Notes under the pieces: generated by a model
What the model saw: the letters and a program-made list of their open reading frames with translations, nothing else
What the model was told of the DNA's origin: nothing
Database searches by the model: none
NCBI GenBank assembly: GCA_036435485.1
Contig: CM071600.1
Location: 161,894,546 to 161,958,545, forward strand
Reading direction: 5' to 3'
Length of the DNA: 64,000 nt
Source: Saposhnikovia divaricata
Taxonomy: Eukaryota > Streptophyta > Magnoliopsida > Apiales > Apiaceae
Part shown: in pieces, positions 1-10,302 of the stretch
Numbering within the stretch: position 1 is the stretch's first letter
Layout of the letters: each line of letters starts with the position of its first letter
Position numbers and translations under genes: made by a program

Positions 1-309
1 TCTAACCTTTGCATCCTTAGTAATGGATGAAATGTCCTTAGGAGTCAAATCTTTCTTCTCCTTTGGAATAGATTTAGCTTCCTGTCCAGCAGTAACAATA
101 GATAATTTTGTAGGCTTATGAGGGCCTTCATAAATTCTGTCAAGATATTCTAGATCTGTAGCCTCAAGAAACATAGCCATTTTCACCTTCCAGGTTGAGT
201 ATTCTGCTGGCTTGAGAATAGGAACCCTGATTGTCTCATATCGGCCCACAGTTGTAGGTTGAGCCTTCTCAGCACTAGAGCCTGTTGTTGGAGGAGGAAT
301 TTCTGCCAT
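1..309 (-). CDS. Copia-0 Gag, N-terminal part (runs off window)
   Basis: An open frame starts at the ATG on the minus strand at 309 and stays open to the window edge (about 103 codons). The protein begins MAEIPPPTTGSSAEKAQPTT and continues with the plant copia Gag signature IRVPILKPAEYSTWKVKM followed by FLEATDLEYLDRIYEG. The Copia-C Gag at 23173-25449 has the same layout (IKIPILKKAECPTWRVKM, YLEATDPNYLDRIYDG). Gag would form the virus-like particle in the cytoplasm. The start is supported by the PBS and LTR just upstream on this strand. No stop or frameshift is visible in the part present. The rest of the element lies to the left of the window. Confidence 0.85.
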   Translation of the reverse strand, partial: MAEIPPPTTGSSAEKAQPTTVGRYETIRVPILKPAEYSTWKVKMAMFLEATDLEYLDRIYEGPHKPTKLSIVTAGQEAKSIPKEKKDLTPKDISSITKDAKVR

Positions 310-364
310 TGATTATAGTTGTGTGTGTGTGTGGATCTTAAACTGTATTAAATTAACAGATTAA

Positions 365-376
365 GCTCTGATACCA
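365..376 (-). promoter_or_regulatory. Primer binding site of Copia-0 (initiator Met tRNA)
   Basis: Read on the minus strand this is TGGTATCAGAGC, the standard complement of the 3' end of plant initiator Met tRNA, two bases after the LTR end (CCTAACA). It fixes the orientation of Copia-0 as minus and marks 379 as the LTR boundary. The rest of 310-378 is leader with a short GT repeat at 323-332. Confidence 0.9.
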
Positions 377-378
377 AT

Positions 379-856
379 TGTTAGGCCGAATACACAATTA
401 TAATCAACTAAGTATGAGAGAATAACAATAAGTTCTTAAAAGACTTTAAAAACTGTTTGGAATTAACTCCTCTCTCAATGATGTAAAATATCACAGAGAG
501 CTGCTTAGGTTACAATTAAAAGATATTGTGTTACACGATCTATACCCTTCTAGGGTTAACCTAACTGTATTTATAAATATACAGCTGCTATACAATCGAT
601 AATTGATACTCCTATAAATTAGCTATACAAATATTATCAATTACGATTGCTACACGTCTTTCTAGTCAACACGACTTCCTTTGACAGCTATCCAATCTTC
701 AAAGATATCGCTTCCATAATTATCTTCAATAATTCTGTTACTGACCAGCAAACGCTTCTGTTCAACAGAGTTTAGCTTCTTCCTCTTGTCAGCGTATAGC
801 AAACTCTGTCTTCCAGTTTCAAGTTAAACTCTGTTTTTCCCTGTAAAACTTAAACA
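379..856 (-). repeat. Copia-0 5' LTR
   Basis: On the plus strand the segment begins TGTTAGGCCG and appears to end ACTTAAACA, so in element orientation it runs TGTTTAAG to CGGCCTAACA with TG..CA ends and a TGTT/AACA terminal inverted repeat. The PBS-side boundary at 379 is firm. The outer boundary at 856 is inferred from the inverted repeat and from the change to CACTA-like sequence afterwards; the second LTR is outside the window. Length about 478 bp, no coding sequence. Confidence 0.65.
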
Positions 857-1029
857 CTGATATTAACCACATAAATTATATTTAACATAACGGTTACTTT
901 ATTATCCGATGTCTAAAATTGTTTTTAACATCGCTATAAAGTACATTGATGTTAAAAATACTTTTAACATCAGTGACATTTCAAACTGATGTTAAATGTG
1001 TGATGTTATATCTACATTTTCTAGTAGTG
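857..1029. mobile_element. CACTA (CMC/EnSpm) transposon terminus with sub-terminal repeats
   Basis: The block ends at 1029 with the reverse complement of CACTACTAGAAAA, the diagnostic CACTA terminal inverted repeat. Inside it a GATGTTA or TAACATC unit recurs, including palindromic pairs such as GATGTTAAAA facing TTTTAACATC around 939-970, as in sub-terminal transposase-binding arrays of this superfamily. Copia-0 seems to have landed inside this element, so only about 170 bp of this end is visible. The other terminus and any transposase are out of view or lost. Confidence 0.75.
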
Positions 1030-1459
1030 GTACTCCTATAGCTAGGAGGGTTAAATCTCATCTAGATCTTTCATATTTCTCATACAATTCATAATATACC
1101 CAATGTCCACTTTTATCATCACCCGGTCAAAGGTAACTTTTAATGTAATCAAAGTATATTAATTCTCGTATAGAAATATAATGATTTTAGGTCTAAGGAT
1201 CATTACACCATTATCACTGGGAGAATTACTTATGAAACTGATAACATGTAGAATCTCACGGTGGGTTAATCCGGTGCCATGTACCCTTACATGCACCTAT
1301 GTTTTGACTTTAGTATCACCATACTTATGACCAATGAGATTTAGTCATCATTCAACAAACATACTAGTCTCTATGTATTATTATTGTCCTATAATAATAA
1401 TACTCGACTAGGGATTTTAGGAATAAAGATACTACTCATACTATCTCATTTTTATTTAA
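1030..1459. other. Unassigned non-coding sequence
   Basis: About 430 bp between the CACTA end and the LINE poly(A) tail. There is no credible ORF, LTR end, PBS or tandem repeat. It holds well-formed mixed-composition sequence (for example around 1245-1330) unlike the AT-rich spacers elsewhere, so it may be a fragment of an older repeat or the original target DNA. I cannot assign it. Confidence 0.5.
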
Positions 1460-4062
1460 TTTTTTTTTTGATAAATGAAAAATATATTAAAACAGAAAGA
1501 ATACATCATCCAGGGGCATACCCCGCGAGGCAACTGTTCGAAGTACTAAGACTACTACAAGCAACCAATTAAGACTAGCTCAATAGCAGCTTACAACAAA
1601 CAAAATATAGAAATTAGACTAGTAAATCAGGTGGCATAGATGTGGTTCCTTTTGCATTCTTTTCTTGAAAAAGCTACATGTGAAGAGCTTCTCTCTCACC
1701 ATCCTCTTGACCACCTCAATCAACTGAATAGTGCTTCGATTACTACCATTCTGATGGATTCGATTGTTCCGCTCCTGCCATACAACATAGATTAACACTG
1801 AAATATGGAGATAACCTATGTGTTTCTTGAAGTTAGATATATTATCCTGGAAAAAATTCCCGAGTAGCCATTCCGACCATAAGAGAGAAAGAGGAACAGA
1901 GCAGCTCCGAATTAGGATATAAGTTACTGGGCATGCTGAGAAGAGATGCTCTATTGTCTCGTCAGAGCTACTGCATAGCACACAACGCGGGTTTACTTGC
2001 ATTCCGAACGCTAGCATCCTGTCCTTAGTAAGCAGCCTTCCCCGAAGAGCTAACCAAGTGAAAAAGGCACACTTTGGGATAGAAGCACGATGCCAAACCA
2101 CTGGTAACCAATTTGGAGGGGTAGCATGGCTTCGAATAGATTGCCACACAGTTGATAGTGTGACCCGTTTGGAGCCATCCCAAAGAACCTCATCCATAGA
2201 CCCAATTAAGCACCCTGCCAACAATTGTCGTAAGTTCATAGCTAGTACATGGTTCCCGCCACTTGGATTCCAGGCTCCGTCACGAATAATAGAGTTTACT
2301 CGTGCTAACGAAACTGATTCAGTAATAGAGATAATTCCAGTACCCATTTGATCAATTAGAGGCAAAGAAGTAAGCCAGGGGTCGTGCCAAAGCAGGAAAT
2401 TCGAGCTAGAGGCCACTCGAAAAGAGAGGTAAGGTCTGGCCTCTCCACGAAGATTTAACATTTTCTTCACACTCCAAGGGCAAGCATAGATATTTTGAGC
2501 AGTCCAGAATGGTTTCCGTTTGAAAAAAATTGGTGCAGCCAAAGAATCCAAAGAGAGTCAGAGGTTGGCTGGGAGACTCTCCAAATTTGGTAAAGAATGG
2601 ATGCTTTATTCCATTCAATTAGGTCCCTAAGACCTAGACCACCTTCCTTCTTTGGGAGACAGCATTCAGACCAAGATACTTTATGATAGCATTTCTCGTG
2701 GTAATTTCCACCCCAAAGAAACCGAGAGAGATATTTCTGAATTTCCTTTAACACACCCTTAGGAGAAAAAGGTATGAAGACCAGTACCCCTGGACACTCA
2801 ATAAAACTGACTTAATAAGTTGCAAACGAGCAGAATACCTCAACGATTTGGTGGTCCACGAGTCCATTTTTGCACATAATCTATGAACCAAAGGGGCACA
2901 GTCTGAGGATCGAAGTCGAGTAGATATGAGAGGAAGACCCAAGTATTTGATAGGCAAAGTCCCTTGCTGGAACCCAGTGGTATTCAGAATAGTACAAGAT
3001 GTTTCCTCTGGGATATTACAAAGAAAGCAGCTGCTTTTATCTGGGTTTGGCTTAAGGCCCGAGGCTGATGAGAAGCGAGAGATGGAGTTAAACAATGTCT
3101 CAACTGATTTCACATCACCCCTACAAAATAACATAATATCATCTGCAAATGTTAAGTGAGTGAGTTTCAATTCCTTAGATCTCCAATGATAAGCAAAATC
3201 AGATGATACAGAGATATCTTTACTAATATATGCAGAAAGCACCTCCATTCCAAGAACAAACAGAAACGGGGACAGGGGATCCCCTTGCCTCAGACCAGAC
3301 TTGCTTGCAAAAAAACCTTCAAGAGATCCATTAATTTTAACAGAGATCATAGATGAAGTGATGCATTTACGAACCCAACTTACAAACTGGTTAGGAAAAC
3401 CCATGCGTTGCATAGCAGTGAAAAATGAAGCACCAGTTTATTGAATCAAAGGCCTTGTGTATGTCAAGCTTCATTGTACATCTAGGAGCTCCTGAGTTCT
3501 TATGATAATCGCGACACAGAGACTGGGCAAGCATAATACTATCTCCAATGCGACGTCCCGGAACAAATGCAGCTTGGTTTTTCGAAATAATCGAGGGAAG
3601 CACAGACTTTAATCTTATAGCAAGGAGCTTAGAGATGCACTTGTATATCGTATTGCAGCAGGAGATAGGTCTATATTGCAGGATACTTGAAGGGCAGCTA
3701 ACTTTTGGAACCAGAGCAATAGCCGTAGCATTAATAATACGAGGAAGATGGAGAGTGCTAAAGAAATAAAGAATGCCATCCGTAACTTCTTTACCAATCA
3801 CTTCCAAAGCTGCTATAAAGAATTCAGAAGAAAATCCATCCGGCCCAGGGCTCTTCTTTTTTGCCATGTGAAGAAATGTTTTGTGGATTTCTTCTCGACT
3901 AAAGTTGGAGTTGAGCATAAGCTATTGGCTATGTGAAAGAGAAGGAAGGCTTAAATCATTATCTAAGTCTGAACATATTGTTTCAGAACCTAGAGTTGAC
4001 TTGAAGAAATTCACAGCCACACGGGAGATATCATCATGGGTGTTCACCACTAAACCATTCTA
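1460..4062 (-). mobile_element. 5'-truncated LINE (L1-type non-LTR retrotransposon)
   Basis: Minus-strand element ending in a poly(A) tail (ten T at 1460-1469 on the plus strand), preceded by a 3' UTR of about 150 bp after the last stop. It carries the reverse transcriptase and the C-terminal zinc-binding domain of ORF2. The endonuclease domain and ORF1 are absent, as in 5'-truncated target-primed insertions. At 4062/4063 it abuts the Gag frame of Copia-B directly. I could not see matching target-site duplications at 1440-1459 and 4063-4080, so a later rearrangement at one edge is possible. Confidence 0.88.
1619..4062 (-). pseudogene. LINE ORF2 remnant: reverse transcriptase plus zf-RVT domain
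   Basis: Four consecutive frame segments read right to left: 4062-3415 (RT fingers, with KKKSPGPDGF and then AFVPGRRIGDSIMLAQ), 3413-2770 (palm, with GLRQGDPLSPFLFVLGMEVL and the catalytic FADDIMLF), 2760-2560 (thumb and linker, SRFLWGG and KKEGGLGLRDL) and 2551-1619 (C-terminal zf-RVT, CAFFTWLALRGRLLTKDRM, then CVLCSSSDETIEHLFSACP). At least three frameshifts, near 3415, 2760 and 2555, and one in-frame stop near 3922 break it, so it cannot make active enzyme. RT would prime reverse transcription at nicked target DNA in the nucleus. The order of motifs is that of plant L1 ORF2. The protein lacks everything upstream of RT. Confidence 0.9.
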
Positions 4063-5723
4063 AAGCTGAGTGGTCTGATAAGGACAAGGAGAATGTTCTT
4101 AAGGATGCTAAAGTGAGGAACATACTATTCAACAGTCTTGACTTTGTTCTCACTAACTATGTTCTCTCTTGTAAGACTGCTAAGGAGATATGAGACAATT
4201 TAAAGGTTCATTGTAAAGGAACTAAACCGATCAGGAAGAATATGAGGACACTTCTTATACAACAATATAAGTATTTTGAATCCAAGTCTGGTGAGTCACT
4301 AACTGATACCTTTGATAGGTTTACAAAACTCATCAATGAGATGGCCATGCATGGTCAATATTATGACTTGGAGGATATGAATACTAAGTTCATGAAAGCC
4401 TTGCCTGATTTCTACAATGAGAAGATATCTGCTATTGAGGAAGCTAATGAGTTGAATGAAATATCATTAGAGGCGGTTTATGGAAAACTTAGGGCTTATG
4501 AACTTGATAGGTAGCAGAAGTGAAGTGAAAACTTAGGGCTATTGAGGAAGCTAATGAGTTGAATGAAATATCATTTGATTGGGCAGATTCCTGTGATTCT
4601 GAAGATGAATTGGATTATGACAACATTGCTTTGATGGCAAGTGCTTCAGACAAACCTGGATCTCCGAAGAAAACTTCTGCATCTTCTGTTAAGGTATTAT
4701 TACTTCACTCTCTTGATTCATTTGATAGCTTAGATTCTGATGATATTAGATCTATCAATGTTGAGTTTAAGAATCTTATGACTAATTTCAAAATTCTTAC
4801 TAATGAAAAAGATGAACTTAAGGTTAAGAATGATGAATTAGTTGGTAGAAATAATATTCTTGAATCTGAGTTAATTCAAATGGAACATTATAGATTAGAT
4901 TCTGATAAGGCTAAGCATGATTATAATGTTATTCTTGAGGCTTATGACTATGTCAAAAAAAAACTAGAGGAAGAGAGAGATAGGTTTAACACATGGAATA
5001 CCTCTTGCAAGAAGATTCATGACATTATTAACAATCAGAATCTTGGTTAACACATCTAAATAATAGAAAAATAGAAGCTAACACATCTAAATCTGAAAGT
5101 AAGAAGATAGTTTCTGAACCTAAACATGTTAAGTTTGTTGATTCTAATGGTACCCCAGTTGTGCATAAAAGAATTAACAACACTAATTCAGATAGTAAAG
5201 TGTTGGATAAACCTAAGAATGTCAACATAGGCTTTCTGTCTAAGTCTCAGTTGAAACAGAGACTTGAAGGTCTTTCAGAGTCTAACAAGACCAAGAGAAA
5301 TAGGAATGGAAAAGAAGGTATTAACAAAGAGAATAATTACAAGAATGTACCTGATGCACCTAGGAAGAAATGCTATAAATGTGGTAATCATAATCATTTG
5401 GCCCTAGACTGCAATCAGAAACCTTCTTGAAAACTGAGTCCAGATTCCCCAAGACTCAGAAAATTCAATACCAACCATAAAAACCTTTTTATCATTATGG
5501 TAGTTTATTCCATTCTATTTACATGTGTAGAGATTATCATGAACTGTATTATGACTATTATTCTTTGAAATTTGAAACTCCTAGTCACAAACAGTTTGTG
5601 AAATCAGAGTCTAAGGTTGAATCTGAAACAGGTAACTTAAAAGCAAAATCCTCAAAGCCTGTTGTTTCTAAATCTAGTAAGAAAGGATCCAATCTAAGTT
5701 GGGTCCCAAAAATTTCTAACTAA
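4063..5723 (+). pseudogene. Copia-B Gag remnant
   Basis: Plus-strand Gag of a SIRE-like copia element, beginning in mid-protein at KAEWSDKDKENVLKDAKVRN where the LINE ends. Visible parts in order: the Gag core (SGESLTDTFDRFTKLINEM, 4290-4340), an acidic linker, a coiled-coil-like Lys/Glu-rich stretch (4760-5040), one CCHC knuckle CYKCGNHNHLALDC (5371-5412) and a C-terminal Ser/Lys tail ending in WVPKISN and stop 5721-5723. Stops break the frame at several points (4192, 4513, 5048, 5428), and a 38 bp segment is duplicated at 4538-4575. Gag N-terminus and LTR are missing. Confidence 0.82.
4431..4575 (+). repeat. Internal duplication in Copia-B gag
   Basis: The 38 bp at 4431-4468 (starting GCTATTGAGGAAGCTAATGA) recurs exactly at 4538-4575, offset 107 bp, with GAAAACTTAGGGCT also repeated at 4484-4497 and 4527-4540. 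This looks like slippage or unequal repair after the element died. It repeats part of the Gag reading frame (IEEANELNEIS). Confidence 0.85.
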
Positions 5724-5740
5724 TTACTTTTTGTTTCCAG

Positions 5741-6220
5741 GGCACAGGAAAGAAGCATTCAATCATCTTGGATAGTGGATGCTCTAGACATATGACTGGA
5801 AAGAGATCCCTGCTTTCAAAGTTTTAGAGGAAAGCTGGCCCAGTGATATCTTTTGGAGATGACAACAAAGGAGAAACTCTGGGAAATTGTTTTGGGGAAT
5901 GTCATCATAGAAAATGTAGCACTGGTTGAAGGCTTGAAACACACTTTTAAGCATATGTCAACTAGGTGATAAAGGTTATCAAATCAATTGTTGATAGTGA
6001 AGGATGAAAAATATTGAATATGAAGAATGGAGACATTGTTCTAACTGGTCAGAGACATGGTAACATTTATGAAGCCAGCTTGGATGATACATCTAAAGGA
6101 ATTGTCAGATGTCTTTACAGTAAGGCATCAAATGAAGAAAGCTGGAATTGGCACAAGAAACTCTCACATCGAAATTTCAAAAAGCTTAATCAACTTGTTA
6201 AGCACAAATTCATCAAATAA
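5741..6220 (+). pseudogene. Copia-B protease and GAG-pre-integrase remnant
   Basis: Directly after a splice-acceptor-like TTTCCAG at 5740 the frame shows the retropepsin core LDSGCSRHMTGKRSLLSKF (near 5770-5826; the aspartate of D-S-G is present), then decayed sequence. 6014-6220 encodes the GAG-pre-integrase domain (ivLTGQRHGNIYEAS, then WNWHKKLSHRNFKKLNQLV), whose His residues contribute to the zinc site before the integrase core. The element is cut at 6220, where Athila LTR sequence begins. Integrase core, RT and RNase H are gone. Stop codons and frameshifts occur between 5826 and 6014. Confidence 0.8.
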
Positions 6221-8005
6221 AACTACAAAACTTAGCGACAACAACTCAGCCCTCAACACAAAACGCAGCAGCAAAAGCTTACAAATACTACAAACTCAAT
6301 AAACGAAACCAATCAAAGCAAAAACTCAGCTACAACTCGGTACATTTCACGAAACCAGCAAGAACGGAACTACGAATTCAGAAAACTAAAAATAGAGAAA
6401 CAAGAATACACTCGACTAAATGACTCAAGTAAACAACTTAGTGAATAAAAAGACAGTCCCATAAACTAACCACACAGTAACAACGAATTATTCAACTCAT
6501 TTCAACAAAAAGACTCCACGACTCGACTTAATGACTCAATAAAATAGAAGAATGACAGCTCAAAACTCGGCAAAAAATTGAAATTCAAACGCAACAACCA
6601 ACAGCGAAAACTCAAAGATAAACTTAGGTAAACCAAAACTCAAAACTTGAAATTAACAACTCAAAACACGCAACATAAAATCTCAGCGAATCACAGAAGA
6701 AAATGAGAACAAATCGTAAACAAAACTACTAAACGAGAACAATTCGCGTGAGAGAAAGTAAAGTATTGTTGCTGGGATGTGATTTTTGCGGTTGAATTCA
6801 ACAGAGGAATAAAATGCAAGGAACAAAGAAAAAGAAATGAAGAATAAGATGGGGTGTAGTGTTCAACTGTGTGATTCCAAAAAGGGAAAGGGAAGGAGGA
6901 GGCTGTTTGCTGAAAAGAGAATGGAACGAAGAGGGGAAAGAGAGTTAAACGAAGAAATTAAGGGAGATTTGGTGTGTAGAAGAAAACAGAGGAGAGAAAG
7001 AGCCGTGATGTTTTTGTTTTTTTTCTGAAAATTGAAAGAAAAACAAAAGGAGGAGAAGGAGAGGAGAAAGAGAAGGATTCCTTGGTTTGACACAAAAACA
7101 GGGGAAAATGTTTTTTTTGTTCGAATATCAAGAACACAGAGAAACAGAGATGTGCTGTTACTTCGAATTTAAACAAATTAAAGTAGGAAAAATATGTATT
7201 GAAAATTAAAACTAATAATTTTTTTTTGTTTTTTTAATTAAATACAACAATAAAGAAAATTACCTTCGAAGTTAAAATTATACTACGAAAATTATGATTT
7301 AGAATTAAAGTACCCACAATAAAATGGAAATTTAAAGGGGCAAAATTACGAATTAAAACTACGAGCAAGAAAATAAAAATCGTTACTTTCAACCCATAGT
7401 GGTTAGCATTTCCCTACTTTGTCCACTAATCGGATTTACGAAAATAATGAAGCAAGGCAAAATAAACGAAAGAGCAAGACGAGAAATTAAAAGAAATGAA
7501 ATTGCATTAAAATTAATAAGAGTGTTTACAAGATTTGAAACTATAAAAAATACAAGAAATTAAAGCTACCCTAAAATCTAAGTTAATAAATACAAGGGGG
7601 TGAGAGGGTATTTATAGGATAGAAATTAGGGTTAAGGAGGGTGTTGGGTAAATCCCCACCATACATTTGTGGTGTGTGGTGGTGGAATCCTAACCATCTA
7701 TTTGTTTCCTTCCCCCTTAAGCTTTGAAGAGTTGATATTGGCCATACACTTATGTAATGTGTTGGGATGATCTCCACCTTCCACATGTCCTCCAAGATTC
7801 TTTTTCCACCAAGCTCCTAATTCTTTTTCCTCTTTTCATTTAAGTCCTTTTTCTTTCTCTTTTTCCCTTTATTGCTCTTTATTTCTTTATTTTTCCAATT
7901 CTTTATTTATTTACGAATTTCCTGAAATGCAACAAAATAAATTATTAAAATACAAGTTCAAGAAATAAATAGGTAATAAAAATATGCAAAAATATGCACT
8001 TATCA
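6221..8005 (-). repeat. Athila-minus 3' LTR, truncated
   Basis: The right edge at 8005 is firm: on the minus strand the LTR opens TGATAAGTGCATATTTTTGC right after a polypurine tract. It corresponds to the start of the complete LTR at 32941-35296 (TGATAAGTGCATATTTTTAC). The left edge should read TGTTGTGCTAAAA but does not; the LTR stops at about 6221 against Copia-B, so roughly 570 bp of its U5 end is missing by length comparison. Gives 1785 bp of non-coding sequence with purine-rich stretches (6830-7090). Confidence 0.8.
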
Positions 8006-8009
8006 AATG

Positions 8010-8037
8010 CCCCCATACCTATCTTTTGCTCATCCTC
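8010..8037 (-). promoter_or_regulatory. Terminal polypurine tract module of Athila-minus
   Basis: On the minus strand GAGGA (8037-8033), 12 nt, then AGGTATGGGGG (8020-8010), followed by CATT and the LTR start at 8005. This is the plus-strand primer site for reverse transcription. The same motif occurs at 32926-32936 in Athila-plus. Confidence 0.8.
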
Positions 8038-8090
8038 GAGTAAAACAAAAACAAAAAGAAAATATAGATAAAAAATCCTATACTTCTTTT

Positions 8091-8222
8091 CGTAGGTGTG
8101 ACGGTTGCATTTGGCATATGCAACAAGCCCTTTAAACCCCTAGGCAGCCCTAGTGAATGACTGAGGTCTCGTGAGGGCCTATAGTGAATGTACCCACAAA
8201 ATCCATCTAGTTTGTATAAAAG
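8091..8222 (-). other. PPT-proximal conserved block, copy 1
   Basis: About 130 bp lying about 70 bp inside the terminal PPT. It matches 32718-32849 (Athila-plus) and 51480-51599 (pol-less element) almost base for base in its core, for example CTATAGGCCCTCACGAGACC and GGGCTTGTTGCATATG. The LTRs of the third element are otherwise different, so conservation here is local. Function unknown; see findings. Confidence 0.7.
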
Positions 8223-9702
8223 ATTACATGGCAATGCAACACCACACATACATGTCCTCTCATGATACATCAACTTAAGAATCAAAGTGAATTTGCAAAG
8301 TCTTGGTGTGGAAAGTGCAAGGATTCACATAGTCTACTTTAAGAAGCATGCACGAGTGATTACAAGTTCATGTCAAGTGGAAAAATTATTGGAACCATGC
8401 TAAGTCTACAAGAGCACACCTTAGAGTCAAAACTTGAGATCTCATATGCAAAAGAAACACGGAATACCTCACATTTCACTCACGAAAGAACATTCACTCA
8501 AGAACAAGGGTAAGTGTATCACTCAATTCCAACAAAATCAAAAGCATGCTTGACATTTGGTATCATTCTAAATTAAACACAACATACATCAATGATGACA
8601 ATCAAAAGGTCTTTATTTGGGTTGTAATGGGGCTATGGACAGGGTATGTCAATTAAGGCCAAAACAAGGTGAAGTGTCAAAAGCTAGTAGTCACCATGGA
8701 AATCATGCAAAACACCAAACTTCCTCGCCACACAATTATTTTTCTATTTTCAACAAAAAAACTTGACTAGTTAAATGAAGGAGAATAAAAACATAAGTAT
8801 GCTCTCATATATATATATATAAATAATTTTTTTTTATTTTTTTTATTTCATTTTTTTTTTCTTTTTTCTTATGAGAGCTATAAGAAACCATAATCCTCCT
8901 TTAGATTTAACTTGAAAATCGACTATCAAGGTAACCAACAAAACATATATTTCCTCAAAAGTTAGGAACAAAAGTAAACCCATTTCACACACCTTATTAC
9001 TCCCTCAAGTTCCTACTAGCCTTTGACAAATTGGAATCAAGTATACGTAAGGCTGTACAAGAAAAAGGTCTTAGGCGAGTAATGTGGTGTGTCACCGAAA
9101 GAATTTGATTAAGCTGAAAGGGGTAACTAATTGATCACATAAGAATGGTGTGGATATTTTGGGAAATATGGGTTATTCCTAAATGCCTTTATCATTTTAT
9201 CATCAATCAATGTCATGTGTTTCAAGAAAGAACTCAAACAAGTGCTAGCAATGCAAATGACAAGTGGACACTCAAGCAAATGAATACAAATGCAAAAGAT
9301 GTGCATATATGCTCAAAACTCACTTGGTGTGGTAGAACATGATCAATCTCAAGTAAAGGTATCCTCAATGCACCTACTTGTACTCAAAGCATGAGAACCA
9401 AATCATCTTACACCTAATCATGACCTTCTAATTTCTTGCAAAAATCAAATAAGTCTACTAGTTTCACCTTGCTAGTGTAAGTGTGTGGACAAGAACTTAG
9501 CAAATCACTTCTCAATCAAAAGCTAAAGGAACACAAGATTATCATAGCATGTAAGGGTGCATCAAGCAACTAGAAATCAATTAACAATACTAGAATAAGA
9601 TTAGAACTCTACTATTTACAATTCTACAACTCTTTTTGTGATTTTTTTTCATTTTTTAATTTTCTTGGATTTTCTGATTTTTATATTTACACTAAAAACC
9701 CT

Positions 9703-9731
9703 CCCCCATACCTAAATCATGCATTGTCCTC
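9703..9731 (-). promoter_or_regulatory. Internal polypurine module of Athila-minus
   Basis: On the minus strand GAGGA (9731-9727), 13 nt, then AGGTATGGGGG (9713-9703). It repeats the terminal PPT module and lies about 170-195 bp beyond the last coding codon. A further AGGTATGGGGG without GAGGA lies at 9861-9851. The counterpart in Athila-plus is at 31236-31264. Confidence 0.6.
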
Positions 9732-9897
9732 AATGTATGCAAATGCAAGAGAAATGAGTAAATGAGAATGAGGTAATACCTGATATGGGATGACGAAGAG
9801 GAACGAAAATGAAAAACAAATAATTAACACTACCCACACACACTTATACTCCCCCATACCTGAATTTCACGAGGGGAGGCAAAGGAATAAAATCGAA

Positions 9898-10302
9898 TTA
9901 GCCGATGCCGGTAGGAAGCAAGGAATGAATTTTTGAGAAGAGCTCAAGATGCCGTTGAAGCTCTAACACCTTAGTGACTTTTGCAAGAAGACAAAAATAT
10001 TCTTTCAAAGTAAAAGCATTATAACCAGTAGTGTTTTCCACAGACCAAAGTAAGGCTTCTTTATGTTGTTTAAGCAAATTAATTAATTGGATTTCTTGGT
10101 CCGGGTTTAAATCACTATTGATAACAACAGAGAGAAGTTTGTCTTTTTGCAAGAAAATGTGATCGAAAGTGGAGGGGTGTGTTACGAAATCAAGTGGAGG
10201 TGGCTCACCAACGGGAGTTGTAACAATGGTACTAGGGTTGACATGGTCAGTATTAGATTCAGCTTCCCATTTAGAATAAATGTGATTTAAAGCCCCTAAC
10301 AA
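9898..10302 (-). pseudogene. Athila-minus post-protease and pre-RT remnant
   Basis: An open frame of 134 codons after the stop that ends the protease segment. Its N-terminal part (LNHIYSKWEAES ... VGEPPPLDF) is a diverged tandem copy of the preceding segment (LDDICSKWETPP ... VCEPPTFD). It then gives NLLKQHKEALLWSVENTTGY, the counterpart of SVLREHKEAIGWSISYIKG just before the RT of Athila-plus. After that the RT should begin but the frame ends within about 40 codons (KVTKVLELQRHLELFSKIHS). This marks where pol has been removed. No function can be assigned to the product. Confidence 0.65.

Larger units (their letters stand above)
8006..9897 (-). other. Athila-minus 3' non-coding region
   Basis: About 1.9 kb between the last coding codon and the 3' LTR. 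No coding potential I trust in element orientation. It holds three polypurine modules (8010, 9703, 9851), a conserved block at 8091-8222, a TA run at 8809-8822 and T-rich tracts at 8827-8870. Most of it is alignable by eye to 31133-32940 of Athila-plus in reverse complement, so the region is a regular part of this family. In related elements an envelope-like ORF can occupy this place; here none is recognisable. Confidence 0.7.

Noticed and set aside
1440..4080. Target-site duplication for the LINE
   Set aside because: I compared bases around 1440-1459 with 4063-4080 and saw no convincing match.
8019..8285. An 88/90-codon frame just inside the PPT, present at 8019-8285 and 32655-32927
   Set aside because: The listed frame starts at TTG, and substitutions between copies and against the third element are mainly at first and second codon positions. 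The DNA conservation is real and is reported as a non-coding block.
9145..9342. A 65-codon frame antisense to Athila-minus with an equal-length partner at 31614-31811 in Athila-plus
   Set aside because: Both copies are open, but all eight substitutions between them change amino acids and none is silent, so there is no sign of protein selection. Better explained by general similarity of the 3' regions.
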